A stretch of DNA of 64,000 nucleotides from Ampelomyces quisqualis. Taxonomy: Eukaryota > Ascomycota > Dothideomycetes > Pleosporales > Phaeosphaeriaceae. The first letter of the stretch is position 1. Every line of letters begins with the position of its first letter. Made by a program: the position numbers and the translations under genes. Of this stretch, positions 42,316 to 54,700 are shown one piece after another. The notes under the pieces were generated by a model. It ran no database searches, was not told the origin of the DNA, and saw only the letters and a program-made list of their open reading frames with translations. Where the stretch lies: NCBI GenBank assembly GCA_018398575.1, contig JAGTXZ010000010.1, positions 1,674,001 through 1,738,000 of the forward strand, read 5' to 3'.

Positions 42316-42908
42316 TCAAAGAGTGATAACCCCATACTTTAACACCAACGAGTTTTACACTCCATTCCATTCCCTAACCTACATCTCCCCCCCCCTCGTC
42401 TCGACACATAATTCCCCGGCGCGCACAACACCCCGCAACAAAAAAAACCCCCATTTCATCTAGCATGCACGCATTGCATGACGCTTTCTTCCCAGACGCC
42501 TCGGCCGACCCCCAACGGGTCACGACCAGACATGAGAACACAAGCCGGCGAGCTGCGAGGATAGAATCACTGCCATGTCCCGAAAAGAAATAACCTCCCG
42601 CCCCCGCCCCAGAACAAGAGGGGAGTAGCATGAAAAACGCGAGCGACGCAGCAGCAGCAAAAAGAGGATAGAATGCCGTTTTCGGCAACCGATAACCAGG
42701 AAGGTTGTGCGCAAAAGGGTTCGTGGCATGGACGGGGATGAGGGACAGATGCGTGTTCTAGTACTGATGATGTCGGGAATAAAGCGTGTATAAGAATCTT
42801 GTGGGGTTAGGTGCGAATGGGGATTAAATAAGCTAAAAGGGGAAAACATGGGGCTCGTGTCCGGTACATGTGCGAGTGCAAAACATCTGTGGGTCACCCT
42901 TGTGTGCA

Positions 42909-42925
42909 GTGTGTGTGTGTGTGTG
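42909..42925 (+). repeat. (GT)n microsatellite
   Basis: About eight GT units in the convergent 3' region, close to the HSF-type gene's 3' end. Confidence 0.9.
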
Positions 42926-43063
42926 CAGGAAGGAGAAAAGGGTGTGTTTTGTACAACTACATGCTCAATACACACACATACGTATCCAAATGGAAACAGA
43001 GATGACGGCAATAAGAACGGCGGGGTGCCGATGTGGAAGGGAAGAAAGGGTTATGTGTTCGCA

Positions 43064-44929
43064 TCACTGTATTCTCTTCCTCTTTCTCGCGTCATCCGGT
43101 TCATCTTCATCGGTGCGTTCAGCCGTCTCGGCAGGGTTGAGCAGCGAATGAACATTTGATGCCATGCTCGAGCGTCGCGTGGGCGGTGCGGGGGTGTCAA
43201 TGCCCTTGAAGGGATACCTTGCGCCGGGAAGTGTCCACCCGCTATCAGCATTCAAAATAGATGGTGTGCTGTCGTTATTCAGAGGCGGAGTACCTTGCCG
43301 ACTTGACTCCTGCCGTCTGGGTCCGCGGGGTAACTGGTAACTTTCCAAAGCATCACGGAGCTGCTGATCTCCGCCGCCAATGGGTGTCCGGTGCGGCGAA
43401 GAGGGCCATGCTGACGAATTATGACCGGAAGCATAGGGCGAGTGTACTGTTGCAGGTGGAGGCGGTTGTGGCTGCTGCCAGCCGTGGGTGCGGATATCTG
43501 CCGAGGTATGTCGCCTGTACAGATTGTAAGGCGGGGACGAGCTGTTCCCCAGATTATTGTTCCCCGGATTTGCATTTGAGGCGGGGGGCTGGATAGAAGG
43601 GGGAGGCGGTGGGGGTGGCTGATGGGAAGCTGGGGCCCTGGCTGAAGATGGAGAATAATTACCCGTCCCTATTGAGCCGTAACGACGCGGAGAAATGGCA
43701 ACATGGGCCGGGATGGGAGGTTTATATGGTGTTTGGCGCGAAACACTGGCTAGCGAGCCTCTCCGCGACTCTATCAGATTGTCTGTGGGCATCTGCCGTG
43801 GTGACAGGGGCGGGCCATTGCTACTGTCAACCGGCATGAAGTAGGGTTGGCGTGCAGAGAGGGGTTCGTCAGGCGCCTCCAGGGCGCGCAACATTTCGAT
43901 TTGGCGACTGATATCTCGTTGCATTACTGAGACTAGTGGTTGTATGAGTATGTCGCTCGGATAAGGGTTGAGCTGTGGTACTTACCATCCTTGTGTACTG
44001 GGTTTTCAGGGTCTGGCACCATGGCCATGATGTAATTTGCGAGGTCCTGATTCCACTAATCGGCACATTAGCCCAGGCAGATGCAGTCTCGACGCTTGTA
44101 CGTACATGGTGACATCGCATCATGCCCTCCATCAGGACCAGAGTCTTTTGGCTTAGATAGGCGCACGAGTCTTCGGACCGCTGCATTCGCGCGTGCACAT
44201 CGTACAAATTGTGCTCGAGGACATTGAGACGCGACTCGACTGGGTCCGGCATGGGCTCGACTGGCTGGCCAGCCGGTGGGCCGGTGGGAATCTTGGGGGC
44301 TGAGAACGAGTCGCGATGGATCAGGGCATGTCGCGATGCGCGCCGCTTGATCTCCCGCAGGCCGGCGAGATGGCCCCGCTTGAAGTTGCCGTTGCCGTGC
44401 TTGAACTCCCACAGGGGCGAGTCTGGCGAGCCCGTGTGGAATACATCGCTCACTGCGCTTGATGAGTAGGGGTTCCCGGCGTGTTTGCTGGCGCGTCGGA
44501 CTTGCCTTTGTGGAAGCCGTACATGTTCAGCTGGCGCACAAACGAGGAGATGTTGGTGTGCTTGAAATACGACCTGCAGCACAGTTAGGCAGAGGGCCCG
44601 CGGGCTCGTTGTGGGCGCAGGTACGACAAGACTTTGGAGAATTCGCCCGACGGCGACATGACAAAGCTCTCGTTGGAGCTGCTCCACGAGATCAGGTGCT
44701 GGATGCTCTGGTCCTCGAGCATGTTGTACAGCTTGTGGATGAAGGCCGTCTGCACGACCTTGGGCTGCTGGGCGGCGGCGGCTGCGCCCGTGGGCGACGT
44801 GTTTCCCGCGTCGGCGGCGGAGGGGGGGCCCATGGAGGATGAGGACGGCAGGATGGGGATGGCCTTGTGCAGGCCGGGGTTGTGCGGGCCGGGCGAGAAG
44901 GCGCTGCGGCGTTGGGCGAGCGAAGCCAT
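43064..44929 (-). CDS. HSF-type DNA-binding transcription factor (Sfl1/Mga1-like)
   Basis: Five exons, 44929-44625, 44573-44506, 44452-44106, 44055-43986 and 43926-43064, with introns of 51, 53, 50 and 59 nt, give 550 residues. The second intron is GC-AG (gcaagt...gcag). The HSF-type winged helix covers about residues 60-150: TAFIHKLYNMLEDQSIQHLI, SNESFVMSPSGEFSKVL, then SYFKHTNISSFVRQLNMYGF across the first splice, and SPLWEFKHGNGNFKRGHL. A coiled-coil segment follows (SRLNVLEHNLYDVHARMQ). The C-terminal half is disordered and rich in Pro, Ser and Gln and ends in basic residues. Sfl1/Mga1-type factors control surface adhesion, filament formation and stress genes in yeasts. Placing it there rather than in true Hsf1 is inference from domain style. 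Confidence 0.9.
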
Positions 44930-45155
44930 CGTGACTGTGCGCACCGGGGGCCGAGGAGGGTCTGCAAGAGAGGCCCGAAGCCATGCACGCACTGGGCGAG
45001 GGCGGGAGGCGGGAGGCGGCTGTCCGAGCGTCGACGGGGTGTTTTGCCATGTACTCGTACGCGGTACTCCGTAGCCTACCCCGTACTCGGTACGGAGTAC
45101 ACATGTAGTGCATACATACTGATGCTGCTGCACGAGAACACCACGACTCCGCATC
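44930..45155. promoter_or_regulatory. Very short divergent promoter: HSF-type factor / F-box-like protein
   Basis: Only 226 bp separate the two start codons. The stretch near 45058-45108 repeats GTACGGAGTAC/GGTACTCCGTA-like elements (gcggtactccgtag, ccccgtactcggtacggagtac), which form inverted copies of TACTCCGTA. Confidence 0.55.
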
Positions 45156-46913
45156 ATGGCCGCCCATGCCGTCGTCGCCGCCTTCAGGCGTCTGCACACA
45201 CCCGCCTCGCGCCAAGAGGCCGTCGACGCGCTGGTCGCTGAGCTGACGAGCCACGAACGCCGCGCACTGCAGACCGCCGCCGCTGCGCTCTCCTTCCCGT
45301 GTGACCTGGTCGCCCGCCTCCCGCTGGAGCTGGTCGCCCACGTCTTTGCCCAGCTCGACTCCAGCACCCCCTATCGCCTGCAGTGTGTACGTACCATCCG
45401 CCGCCGACAGCGCCGCGCGCGCCTCTGAACCTCCGCAAGGTGTCCCGGCAGTGGCGGCGCGTCCTGCGCAGCCCCCCCGTCCTCGCGACGAGCCTGCTGG
45501 CGGCCGGCACCCCCGCCCTGCACGGAGCTGAGTCAGCCGACTACGGCGGCTTCCTGCTCAGCGCCAAGCACATCCATGCCTTCCAGCACGCCAGACCCAA
45601 ACACTACCTCGGCATTGTCCAACATGGCCAGAGAGCCGCCTCCACCGTCCTGGTGCGCGACACCCTCATCTGGTCGGCCCTGAAGGCTGGAACCCACGAC
45701 GCGCGTGTTCTGTCTCTCTTCAACATCAACACGTGGACCCTGCATACCCTCTGTGGAGAGGCGCGAGAAAACATCCACCACGTCGTTGCATCGGACCGCA
45801 TCGTCGCCTTCACCTCAAGCAACAGTACCCTGTGCTATGTTGCCGATCTCCAAGCCCGGCATAGGAAAAAGTTCAGAGTGTCCCATCCCGCGCTGTTTCA
45901 GGCATTGGCCTGTCGTGAGAGCAGTGTTGCCTGTGCGGGCCTTCTCCAAGACCATGCCTTGGTCTACATCTGGAACTATGACACCCAGCAAGGCACCTCT
46001 TTCAGAATCGACTTTGGCACACATCTACTACCCTTTCCTCGGTAAGCGAACGTTACCTTACATGCGTCAATACCGTCATCGACTGCAGCTGATCGAGACA
46101 GACACGGTCACCAGCACGGTCTGGCCCTGCTGTTGCAGCCCAAGCATGAGCGCATACTTGTCTTCACGGACCAGCGAAGTCCCTCACTGGCTTCAGCCGG
46201 AAAGGACACACGCACCATCATCTACAGCCAATACACCTATACTGGACATTGCGTCTTCTCATCACAGATGGCCATGGACGATATCGACCATCTGTCATAC
46301 AACACTTTCCAGACTCTCAACAACACGTTTATCCCTGTGGATAGTCAAGGCAAGTTCAGAGTCATGATCGGCAGTCGTTATCTCCATACCGCTGCTTGCT
46401 GGCTTCAATTCGACGAGCGCCTCAACATGTTCACGGAACCAAGGCCCTCCACTCACCCGGAGCAAATGTACACATCGTCCTATTTGTCCTGGTGGAACGA
46501 TACCTTTTTCTCATCAGAAATCCTGCCACATGATTCCCCGTTATCCTCGGACCACTCTGACGAAGCTCGTGTCTCTGTCTTGACTCAACTGGGAACCATG
46601 TGAGTTTGCCTCATGTTATCTGAAAGGGTATAGCTGATATAACAGCAGTGACAGCCCCGAGGACAAGCCTCTTCTCCTCTTTCGCCACGGCTCCATTGAG
46701 GCTTTGGATGCCACCCTGGGCCCGATCGCCATCGTAGCTAACGAAAAATACGCTGTTCGCACACTAACCAACAGCTTCCACATCCTGTGCTACCAGACTT
46801 CGCCCGACTGGCCTTCGCTATCCGACAATCGTATGTCTGCCGAACATGGCCGCTTCTTTGACATGGGCGGCGTGAAAATAGTTGATATTCAACACATGCC
46901 TCACTTGATATAA
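45156..46913 (+). CDS. F-box-like protein with WD/beta-propeller-type body
   Basis: Four exons, 45156-45386, 45440-46041, 46102-46599 and 46646-46913, with introns of 53, 60 and 46 nt, encode 532 residues. The F-box is LPLELVAHVFAQLD followed, across the first splice, by RLQCVSRQWRRVLRSP. The rest reads as repeated beta-strand blades (VLVRDTLIWSALKAG, ADLQARHRKKFRVS, LVYIWNYDTQQG, RILVFTD). F-box proteins link substrates to Skp1-cullin ubiquitin ligases; the target is unknown. The second acceptor is a choice: gagacag at 46101 keeps the frame, while the nearer ctgcag gives an immediate stop. The fourth exon could begin three bases later without a frame change. Confidence 0.8.
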
Positions 46914-47924
46914 AACAACCAATACCAACCACGACCCCAAGCAAGCCCAGCGCTTGTGCAGAACTCGGGCCATCTACATTTACACATTTCTCAAGTCAAT
47001 CGACCCGACCCGTCCATCTCGGTGCCTTTGCTTTCAACGCTTCATAACATGACGTGACGTATCATGGCTTAATAACTCTGTCTTGGGGTTACATTGTAGA
47101 AAAGCACGCATGCACATGTAGAGTGCAATCATCACAGAGTAGTGGCATATGGGTAAGGTAGATATCAGCAGCGACCACGACCACGCGTGTTTGTGTGATG
47201 GAATTCTCGCAGACTAAAACGCCCTCGAGCGAATTCCAAGCCATAGCTGCAGTCCCTCGACCAAGCGTCAGGGCCGCCAGAAGCTAGGCTCTGACGCTTT
47301 CATGTCCAATAGACGCATACGCAGTTCCGATTGCATTTGAAAATGAATGTCCGCTCGTGAATTCCTTGCCCTGGCCATTCTGCTTCCAATAAGAAACAAC
47401 ACCATCGATGCTCCCGTTTGATCCCCTTCCTGTCCACGTCGCACACTTGGATCGCACTACAGGAAACGCAGTTTCAATCAAAGTTTGTTCGTCGTGTACT
47501 CTTCTCCGCAAGCAGAAAAAGGGAAAGAAGGGGAACATGAGGAGGGGGGGATTAAGGCATCGTCTCATGACGCAGGGGATGGAGGGGAAGGTGAAAGAGA
47601 GGGCGTGATGAGGGGGGGCGGGGGGGTGGAGGCAAAACTCCACGCGAGTTTTTGAAAGAGATGAGAGAGAGAGGGTCAATGACGTGCATGCAACCAGCCG
47701 GGCGCCGAAGAAAGCCATTGCGGATCGCGAAATCGATCCGCGCCATCATGTTTTTTCTGGGTTTTGATGTTTCTCCTCGGTTGAGGGAAGCGGTTGGCTC
47801 GCTTCGTTGGCAATTTGGGTTTGGAGGGTTTGGAGTTGGGTGTTGGTATCAAGTTGGGTGAACTCCGGATGTGCGTGTGTGTTTGCGGTCTTTGCTTGAC
47901 GAGTTTGGGTGGCGAGGGCAGCGT
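46914..47924. other. Convergent 3' region, 1.0 kb
   Basis: This lies between the F-box-like (+) and BTB (-) genes. It includes G-rich purine sequence around 47540-47640. Open frames up to 145 codons (47284-47718, -) have no domain and unusual composition. Confidence 0.5.
47612..47633 (+). repeat. G-rich tract
   Basis: Two runs of seven G separated by one C, followed by GG clusters. It has G-quadruplex-like composition on the plus strand, between convergent genes. Confidence 0.7.
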
Positions 47925-49111
47925 TTAGACGGTCCTAGGAGTGCCGCGAACGTTGCTGGTTGGGGTTAGTACCAAGACGCCTACGAGTGTAAGAAATATC
48001 AAGACTCACTTCGCGTCCACAAGATCATCGACATGGTTGCACATGGCCACGAACAAGTCGAAGAAGATTTTCCCCCTGATGACACGGCAGTTAGTCACTA
48101 CCAGCCAAGGGAGAGGAACACTCAGCGTACCCCGTCTCCATCTCCATCTGCATGGTACCACTACGCTTGAATGTCTTGCGACTGCGAATAATCAGGGCGA
48201 GGTAGTGAGCGCGCAGCTTCGAATCACTGTCTGGTGTATTGTCGTACGCGTAACGTGCGGAGCGAAGGACTTCAATTCAGCATAATTAGCGCCATTCATA
48301 CCTGATCATTTCACCATTCATGTTCGCAACAGATTTTGCCAGCATCAATATTCATCATCAAGAAGAAACTGTTCAGAGATGTCCAGGACCGTTCGGATAG
48401 TCCTCTGGTGACACGGCAATCAAGAGCAAGAAACATTCACTTACTGCTCGAAAGTCAGCGCGACGATCAAGCAGCTGCTGCCAAGGTGGTGTACCTGGTT
48501 CCTACTTCGATGCCGCTCTGCAACCCTTGCTTGCGGAGCGACAGCTTCTTGAGCTCTTCCAGACCATAACGGTCTGCGGCACAATACACGGCGGTATCTC
48601 GCAAGAGAACGTCGCCCACACCAGTGTGAAAGAAAGTTGGCTCGACTGCTACTGCGCGGTCGCCTTTATTGGGGTCGGGTGAGGCCACAACCGCACCCTC
48701 GAGCATCCAGTTTGATCGGCGCTTGTCGTGCACCAAGCGAGGGTAGTAATCACCCTTGTAGAGATACTCGAGGATGCAGCTGAAGATCTCAGGTTCCTCC
48801 GTGGGCAGATCGATGCGCCGATTAGCGGACTCGAAGAACTGGGAGCGCAAGAGATGGGCAAAGAACGGGCTGTGAGACAGCACATCCTCATGGGCGGCAA
48901 AGAGTCGTGACTCCTGGCCGACCACTACCGTCACAATGGCACTGGTAAGGCTCGGAGAGCCCTCCATGGCCGGACTATCCTTGCGCGTGTCCAGCTTCTC
49001 GGCAACGACGTGCTTCTGCTTCGAGGCATCGCGAAGGGATCTCTTCGTTTGATGTTTTGTTATCTTGCCGGAGCGCTCTTTCGAGCTTGCAAAAGAGCGT
49101 TTGCCGAACAT
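47925..49111 (-). CDS. BTB/POZ-domain protein (one exon junction unresolved)
   Basis: The first exon runs from the ATG at 49111 to about 48506 and holds the BTB domain: TVVVGQESRLFAAHEDVLS, SPFFAHLLRSQFFESA and EEPEIFSCILEYLYKGDYY, ending in YGLEELKKLSLRKQGLQSG. Later exons are clear: 48269-48131 (RSARYAYDNTPDSDSKLRAH), 48075-48010 (GKIFFDLFVAMCNHVDDL) and 47955-47925, with 55- and 54-nt introns. The link between 48506 and 48269 is not resolved: the obvious GT-AG pair shifts the frame by one base. BTB proteins usually act as adaptors, often for cullin-3 ligases. The domain and the later exons are sound; the full protein is provisional. Confidence 0.72.
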
Positions 49112-50152
49112 TTTGAACGAAGAGAAATGTAAGCGAACGACGAACGACGGAAGTATGTCAAAAGAGTGAACAGGTTGGTTGACGCAGCGTTATCGGGAGC
49201 TCTGGAAGCTTCAGAATCGGCACTTTGGGTGAGCAAGTGCTGACTCCGAGAACTCAAGGTGCATCTGCACTTGCGTGAGAAGACACCGGATTGTCGAGCT
49301 TATGGCTTGTCGTGGGGCGTACGGGGCAAGGCCGTGGGGAGGGCTGTGGTTAAATACTCCAGCATTAGGCTTGCCAAGCACCCCACCCCTGCAGCGTACG
49401 GGCTGTGCAACTGAGACGCCGTGCATTTCATTCGCCAATGGCTCTGTTGTGCTCCTCGACCGATGCGGAGGACGTCAGGCAGCAAGGCAGCGCTTTTTGT
49501 GCGTGTTGATCACTGTAGGCCCTCTGCAGACGTGGTGGAAGAGCGGAAGTCGCTGGCCTGAAGCGAGGACAACGCAGCGCAGGACGTTGCAGTCGGTAGG
49601 AGAAGCGAAGCCACGAATGGCAGGGCGAGTCATCGAGGAGGCACATGTGGTGAAGCTTGCAGGGTAAAGTCCAGTGTTGATGTTCCTGAGCGCAACGCGT
49701 TGCACTGCTTGCAACGCGCATCCAACACGACGTAACGTGATTTGGCAGTGACTCACGATGGCTGCAAGCATCATCAGAATTGCTATGAGTCGGCAGCAGC
49801 GGTATATCAGCTTCGCTTGAGGCAAAGGCAGCGTTCAGCTGTGACAGAAGGCGCGAGGTCTCGTCACACAACACAAAACGTGTAGACTACTAGCGTGGCC
49901 GTTGATGATTCGGGCGCTAACACCCGTGATCCGGTACTCTGCTACGTACTCACAGTCTCACACGTTGCCGCCAGACCCTCTTCCCCCTTCACGACCCCTG
50001 CCTCTGCCTTTCTGTGCATTTTTAACCTGGCGACTCGGCCCTCACCTTCATTTCGGGCTTTCGACTGCACCTTGGCGCGCGCTTCGAAGCCTCAGTACAG
50101 GAAGCACAAGACGCAACATCCCTGAACAACACGGGCTACCACAACCACCACC
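49112..50152. promoter_or_regulatory. Divergent intergenic region: BTB protein / E2 enzyme
   Basis: These 1041 bp lie between divergent starts. The right end, before 50153, is C/T-rich leader. Open frames (up to 148 codons) have no recognisable domains. Confidence 0.45.
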
Positions 50153-50726
50153 ATGTCCACCGGTGCTAAGAAACGCATCATGAAAGTAAGCGCCTCGGGC
50201 CATGTTTGAGTGCGGGAGGATGCTAACTTGGCAGTAGGAGTATGGCGAGTGCATGGCGGATACGCCTGCGGGCATGAAGATCAACTTTGACGAGCAGAAC
50301 ATGACCAAGTGGGAGGTGCTCATGGATGGACCGGATCAATCCATGTACGCTGTAGGTCGGGACTGGCCTCCAGGGGTGCACAGTTCTTTGCGCAGCAGCT
50401 GACGTTGGCAGGGCGGGCACTTCAAGCTGGAAATCAACTTCCCGAACGAATATCCGTTCAAGCCACCGATGGTGAGCTTCCGTACCAAGATCTACCACCC
50501 CAACGTGAGCAACGACGACAAGGGCTCCATGTGTCTCGGTCTTCTTCGCCCAGACGAGTGGAAGCCGCCGAACAAGGTCGTCTCCGTGCTGCGGCTCATC
50601 CAGACACTTCTGATCGAGCCGAATGCAGACGACGCGATCGAGCCGTCCATTGCCAACGAGTACCGCGAGAATCGAAAGGAGTTTGAGAAGAACGCAAAGG
50701 ACTGGGTCAAGCGGTATGCCAAGTAA
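50153..50726 (+). CDS. Ubiquitin-conjugating enzyme E2
   Basis: Three exons, 50153-50185, 50238-50351 and 50412-50726, with introns of 52 and 60 nt, give 153 residues: a compact class I E2 with no extension. Conserved parts are GGHFKLEINFPNEYPFKPP, KIYHPNV, and the active-site region KGSMCLGLLRPDEWKPP with the catalytic Cys. The tail ends EFEKNAKDWVKRYAK. The residues around the Cys and the C-terminus resemble the UBE2L3/UbcH7 branch more than Ubc4 or Ubc13, but I have not tested this by alignment. It receives ubiquitin from E1 and passes it to RING/HECT/RBR ligases. The first two splices leave a contiguous UBC fold. Confidence 0.93.
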
Positions 50727-51708
50727 GGCCGGGGACCAGGGTAGATTGCTTGAAGCCTCACTGCGGTCTCGACCCTCGTAGTCCGTGCACAGTGGGTTTT
50801 GCATTCACGGGCGTTGGGGGAAATTGTAGACAACGAAGCGATGTGTCATTGTGTATACCCACTGATGGAACTACGGCTTGGGAATCGACGCCCCTCACAT
50901 TCTTGTGACAGACGCGTCGCCGGCTCGCCCAGTGAAATGAGCACGGCCAAACATGCCGTCATGTGCCAATTTCGCTTCATGGGGCTCGACTGTCGAGCGT
51001 CAAATCGTACATGAAAGGGCAAAGACGAATGTTGCATGCACAGACAGCCTAGCGTGTCCCATTTTGGCGTGACACGCGAGGCAGCGGTCCCTGGGCGGGC
51101 GTGCTTGTCCGTCGAGTCTGCATTCCTCGAGTCACGAGCGTCCCCAAGCATGTTTCCAGAGCCGCCAGCCCTGCAATGTGCTCACTGCTCAGGCTGTCAC
51201 GACTCAGTCTTGTCCCTGTCGGAGCGCCTAGTCCGCCAGTGTGTGCAATATGTATGCATGCCAGCCGTTTCATGCGCTGTCTCGCAAGCATGCCCAAGCC
51301 ACTGGCCCGCGCTTGGATCCCGGTTTCTTGGGCGACGGGGACGAGGTGAAAGGATGCCGCTGCCTTGGCGAGATCCGTGCCTGCAGGCAGACTGAGAAAG
51401 CTGACGGAGACGCACTCGACTCTGCCCTTCATCACCGTCCGGACAGCCCCAATACACTCCTTCTTGTAATATTCCATTGTTCCGCCCGTCGTACACGGAT
51501 GCCGCTCGCCGAGGCTCCCATCCCGACACTCACTGCATCCGTACCCTGCCTCTGCATCCACACGCCAGCACGACGCCCTCGAGCCATTCACTGCCTCCAA
51601 ACACGCACCGCTCTCCTCACAACCTCAGCATCTTGCCCCGCTTCGAGAATGTCACCGCGATTAGTCATAGTCACACCCAACGAGCACTCTTAAGCCTTTG
51701 GCAATCGC
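50727..51708. other. Intergenic region / long leader of the TBC gene
   Basis: These 982 bp lie between two plus-strand genes. The 200 bp before 51709 are C-rich and leader-like. The longest open frame (51049-51600, -) has no domain. Confidence 0.45.
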
Positions 51709-54700
51709 ATGACCGACACACGCGTTGCTTACACCCTCCCCCCTCCGCCGCCCAACGGCGCAATGGGCCACGACTCCCGGCATGGCGATTGCAGCATGAT
51801 GCCCGAGTCCGTTGTATCCTCCAAGCTATCCTTCTTGTCGTATCGACCGCCAGAATTCACTCCGCCAGCCTCCCCGCAGCCACAATACCCATACGCAGCC
51901 AAGAGAGGCTTCGGTTCCGAGCGCTCGAAACGTCCCGCCCAGCTGCAAATGGACAATCCAAATTCGCCTACCTATGACGGCCCGCCCTATAGTCCAAACT
52001 CCTGGAGTAGCCCGCCGCCACCTCCCATTGGTCTCCCGTCACCCAAATACCCTGCGCGGCAACGCGCTCCGTCACTATTACGCCACGCAGCCGTGCCGCC
52101 GGCCTCTTTCACCAGTGCCCCACACACTCGAACAGAAAATTCGGGCGCGTCACCTATGATTGCCCCAGCAATGATGCGGCAAGGTAGCGGCCCAGGTTCG
52201 CCAGACCTTCGCACCATCTACAACCCTCTTGCGAGCAACCCCGTCAACCAAAGCGGGCCCAATTGGACCCCCTCGGCCGAAGTCGTTTCCCACCCTGCCA
52301 CATCACAGCGCAATCGCGGAATGACTAGCTCGTCACATGCATCTGTCCAGTCTAATCCGCCTTTGCGATCGGTAATGTCCATACCAGACTACAGTCAACT
52401 CCGAACAAACAACAGGGCAAACCTCTCTGGCACGTACAAACCAAATCGAGGCGTTCCGAATTGGTCTCACACCGACTACTACCCGCCTCCATCTCGACCT
52501 TTCCGCGGGGAAGAGCCTCGAGCAAGCTTCCGATCCGGCTGGACCAACGCCTCCTCAAGCTTGATGGAGGCAAGCGAAACAGAAAGGAGCAGCATAGCCA
52601 CGGCACGGAGCTCTGTTGCTAGTGACCACCAAGCCAGCATCTACTCAAGAGACCAATCACGAGACCGTCTTCGGGATCGCAACGAGTCGCCCGAGCACAT
52701 GCAACTTTCCGAAACCCCCGAGGATGACTACGACATGGATGCTGTAGACGACGTGATCGATGCGTATTGTTATGACGAAGACGACGACGAAATGGACCCC
52801 ATAGAGTCTTTCGGCCATGCCGCTCATGACCGCTACAGCGCATCGCCTACGCTTTTAGATTCCGGGCCGCCAGAGCGGACACAGACCCTTTCTCGTGATC
52901 GGGACTCAGTGATCTCTTTCCATTCTTCTGATCGTCTCAAAGCCTGGGACGAACGGCCCTCGTCGTACTTGCAGGACTCGTCAGACAGCAACACCGAGCA
53001 ATTCGGTCCAAGACATGAACGCCCGGGGGTTGTTGCCTCGTCCGCGATTATTTGTTCAGACATCGCAAGCTTTCCACCAAGAAATGGGCCCAACGTGGAA
53101 CCAAGCCCACGAAACATCTTTTCCAAGAACGATCTGTCGCCGCTGCGGATGAATCCTCCTCCATCACAACACGGCTCCCAGAACAGCGAGGAAAAGCATC
53201 AATCGTCCACCTTGCAGCGATCGAGTGAGGAGTTGCCCCGTCGTATGTCAGTTTCAGTACACGCCTTGGCCTTGGGTGGTCCCATTGCGAAACAGCACTC
53301 TACTCTAACGTATCACAAAACGTACTTGTCCAGTTGTCGGAACGTCGATCGTTCACAGATGACAAACATCCAACGTGACATCTCAAAACTCCCTCAATTA
53401 CCATTGAATAGGTCCAGATTATCGCGCCAGGACTGGGCGGAAATTCAGGCATACTCGCAGAGGCACAGCAAGAGGCCCAGTGCTTCAAGAGCACTTTCGA
53501 AAGATGCGCTTGTTGGCAAAGACATTCCTGTTCCGTTACAGTCTCCTCCCAGGAAGAAGTCTGTACCGCTTCCAGAAGTTGACGAAGACGAAGCGATCCC
53601 GCGCCGAGCATCGACTAGTGTCTACGATCGAAAAAGTGCTCTGTTCGACTTGGGCATGATGGCTGCGGGTGGCCCGACAAGCCCGAAACTCACATCAGCT
53701 GCAATGTCCATCATGCAACGACCTCAATTGACCACGGATGGTCTCTCCCAGGTCCGCAAAGCCACGAGCCCAACTGAAAGAGACCGTTATGGTTTCAAGA
53801 AAGCCTCCGACAAGATCAGTGTACAGAAGTACAATGTCTGGGCTACAAAGTACGAAGAGCATATTTCGCGGCGCAGGAACAAATGGATTGCCTTGATGTC
53901 GAAGAATGGTCTGTCCACCACCGAGCCCACCAAGTTTCCTGAAAAGTGCGACAAAGTGAAGCGGTATGCACGCAAAGGATACCCTCCTGAGTGGCGTGGA
54001 GCAATGTGGTGGTATTATTCAGGTGGTCAACACCTCATCACTCAGACAGAAATGGTCGGTCTTTACGCGTCCTTGGTCGCCCGGGTCAAGCGAGACGAGC
54101 TCAACAAGGATGACAAAGATGCTATAGAGCGCGATCTGGATCGGACATTCCCTGACAACATACATTTCCGCCCAGAGGCAGCCACGGACCTATTGGATGG
54201 GGAGTCTGACGAGGAGCCAAAACTCATTCAGGACTTGCGCGAAGTACTTTCTTGTTTTGCTTTGAACAATCCCAACATCGGCTACTGCCAGTCACTCAAC
54301 TTCATCGCTGGCCTTTTACTGCTCTTCCTGAAGCAAGACAAGGAGAAGGCATTCATCATGCTCACAATCATCACGCAAAATCATCTCCCAGGAGCTCATG
54401 CTCGCAGCCTCGCGAACACGGAGGTGAACGTGCTGATGATGCTGATCAAGGATTATCTCCCAAAGGTCTGGGGCTCCATCAACGATACAGATCTGATCAA
54501 CAGCGGAGCCGGCTCGAACGCTCACCCGGACTCGAAATTCCAACGTCAGCCAACCGTGGCTTTGTCATGCACGTCTTGGTTCATGAGCATTTTTGTCGGT
54601 GTCCTGCCAATCGAAACTGTTCTGCGCGTGTGGGACACCTTCCTGTATGAGGGGCCGCGTGCCTTGTACCGATATGCCCTCGCTATTTTCAAACTCAGCG

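Larger units (their letters stand above)
42160..43063. other. Convergent 3' region rich in simple repeats
   Basis: These 904 bp lie between the cell-wall protein (+) and the HSF-type regulator (-). They contain a CTAG repeat, an AC repeat and a GT repeat. The apparent ORFs are mostly translated repeats (HTHTL, VCVCV) and are not credible. Confidence 0.65.

Noticed and set aside
42520..43011. 163-codon frame on the minus strand
   Set aside because: Built mostly from CA/GT repeats (HTHTL, VCVC); not a gene.
47284..47718. 144-codon frame on the minus strand
   Set aside because: Derived from purine/pyrimidine tracts, no domain; sits in a convergent 3' region.
51049..51600. 183-codon frame on the minus strand
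   Set aside because: Antisense in the TBC upstream region, no recognisable motif, no conserved look.
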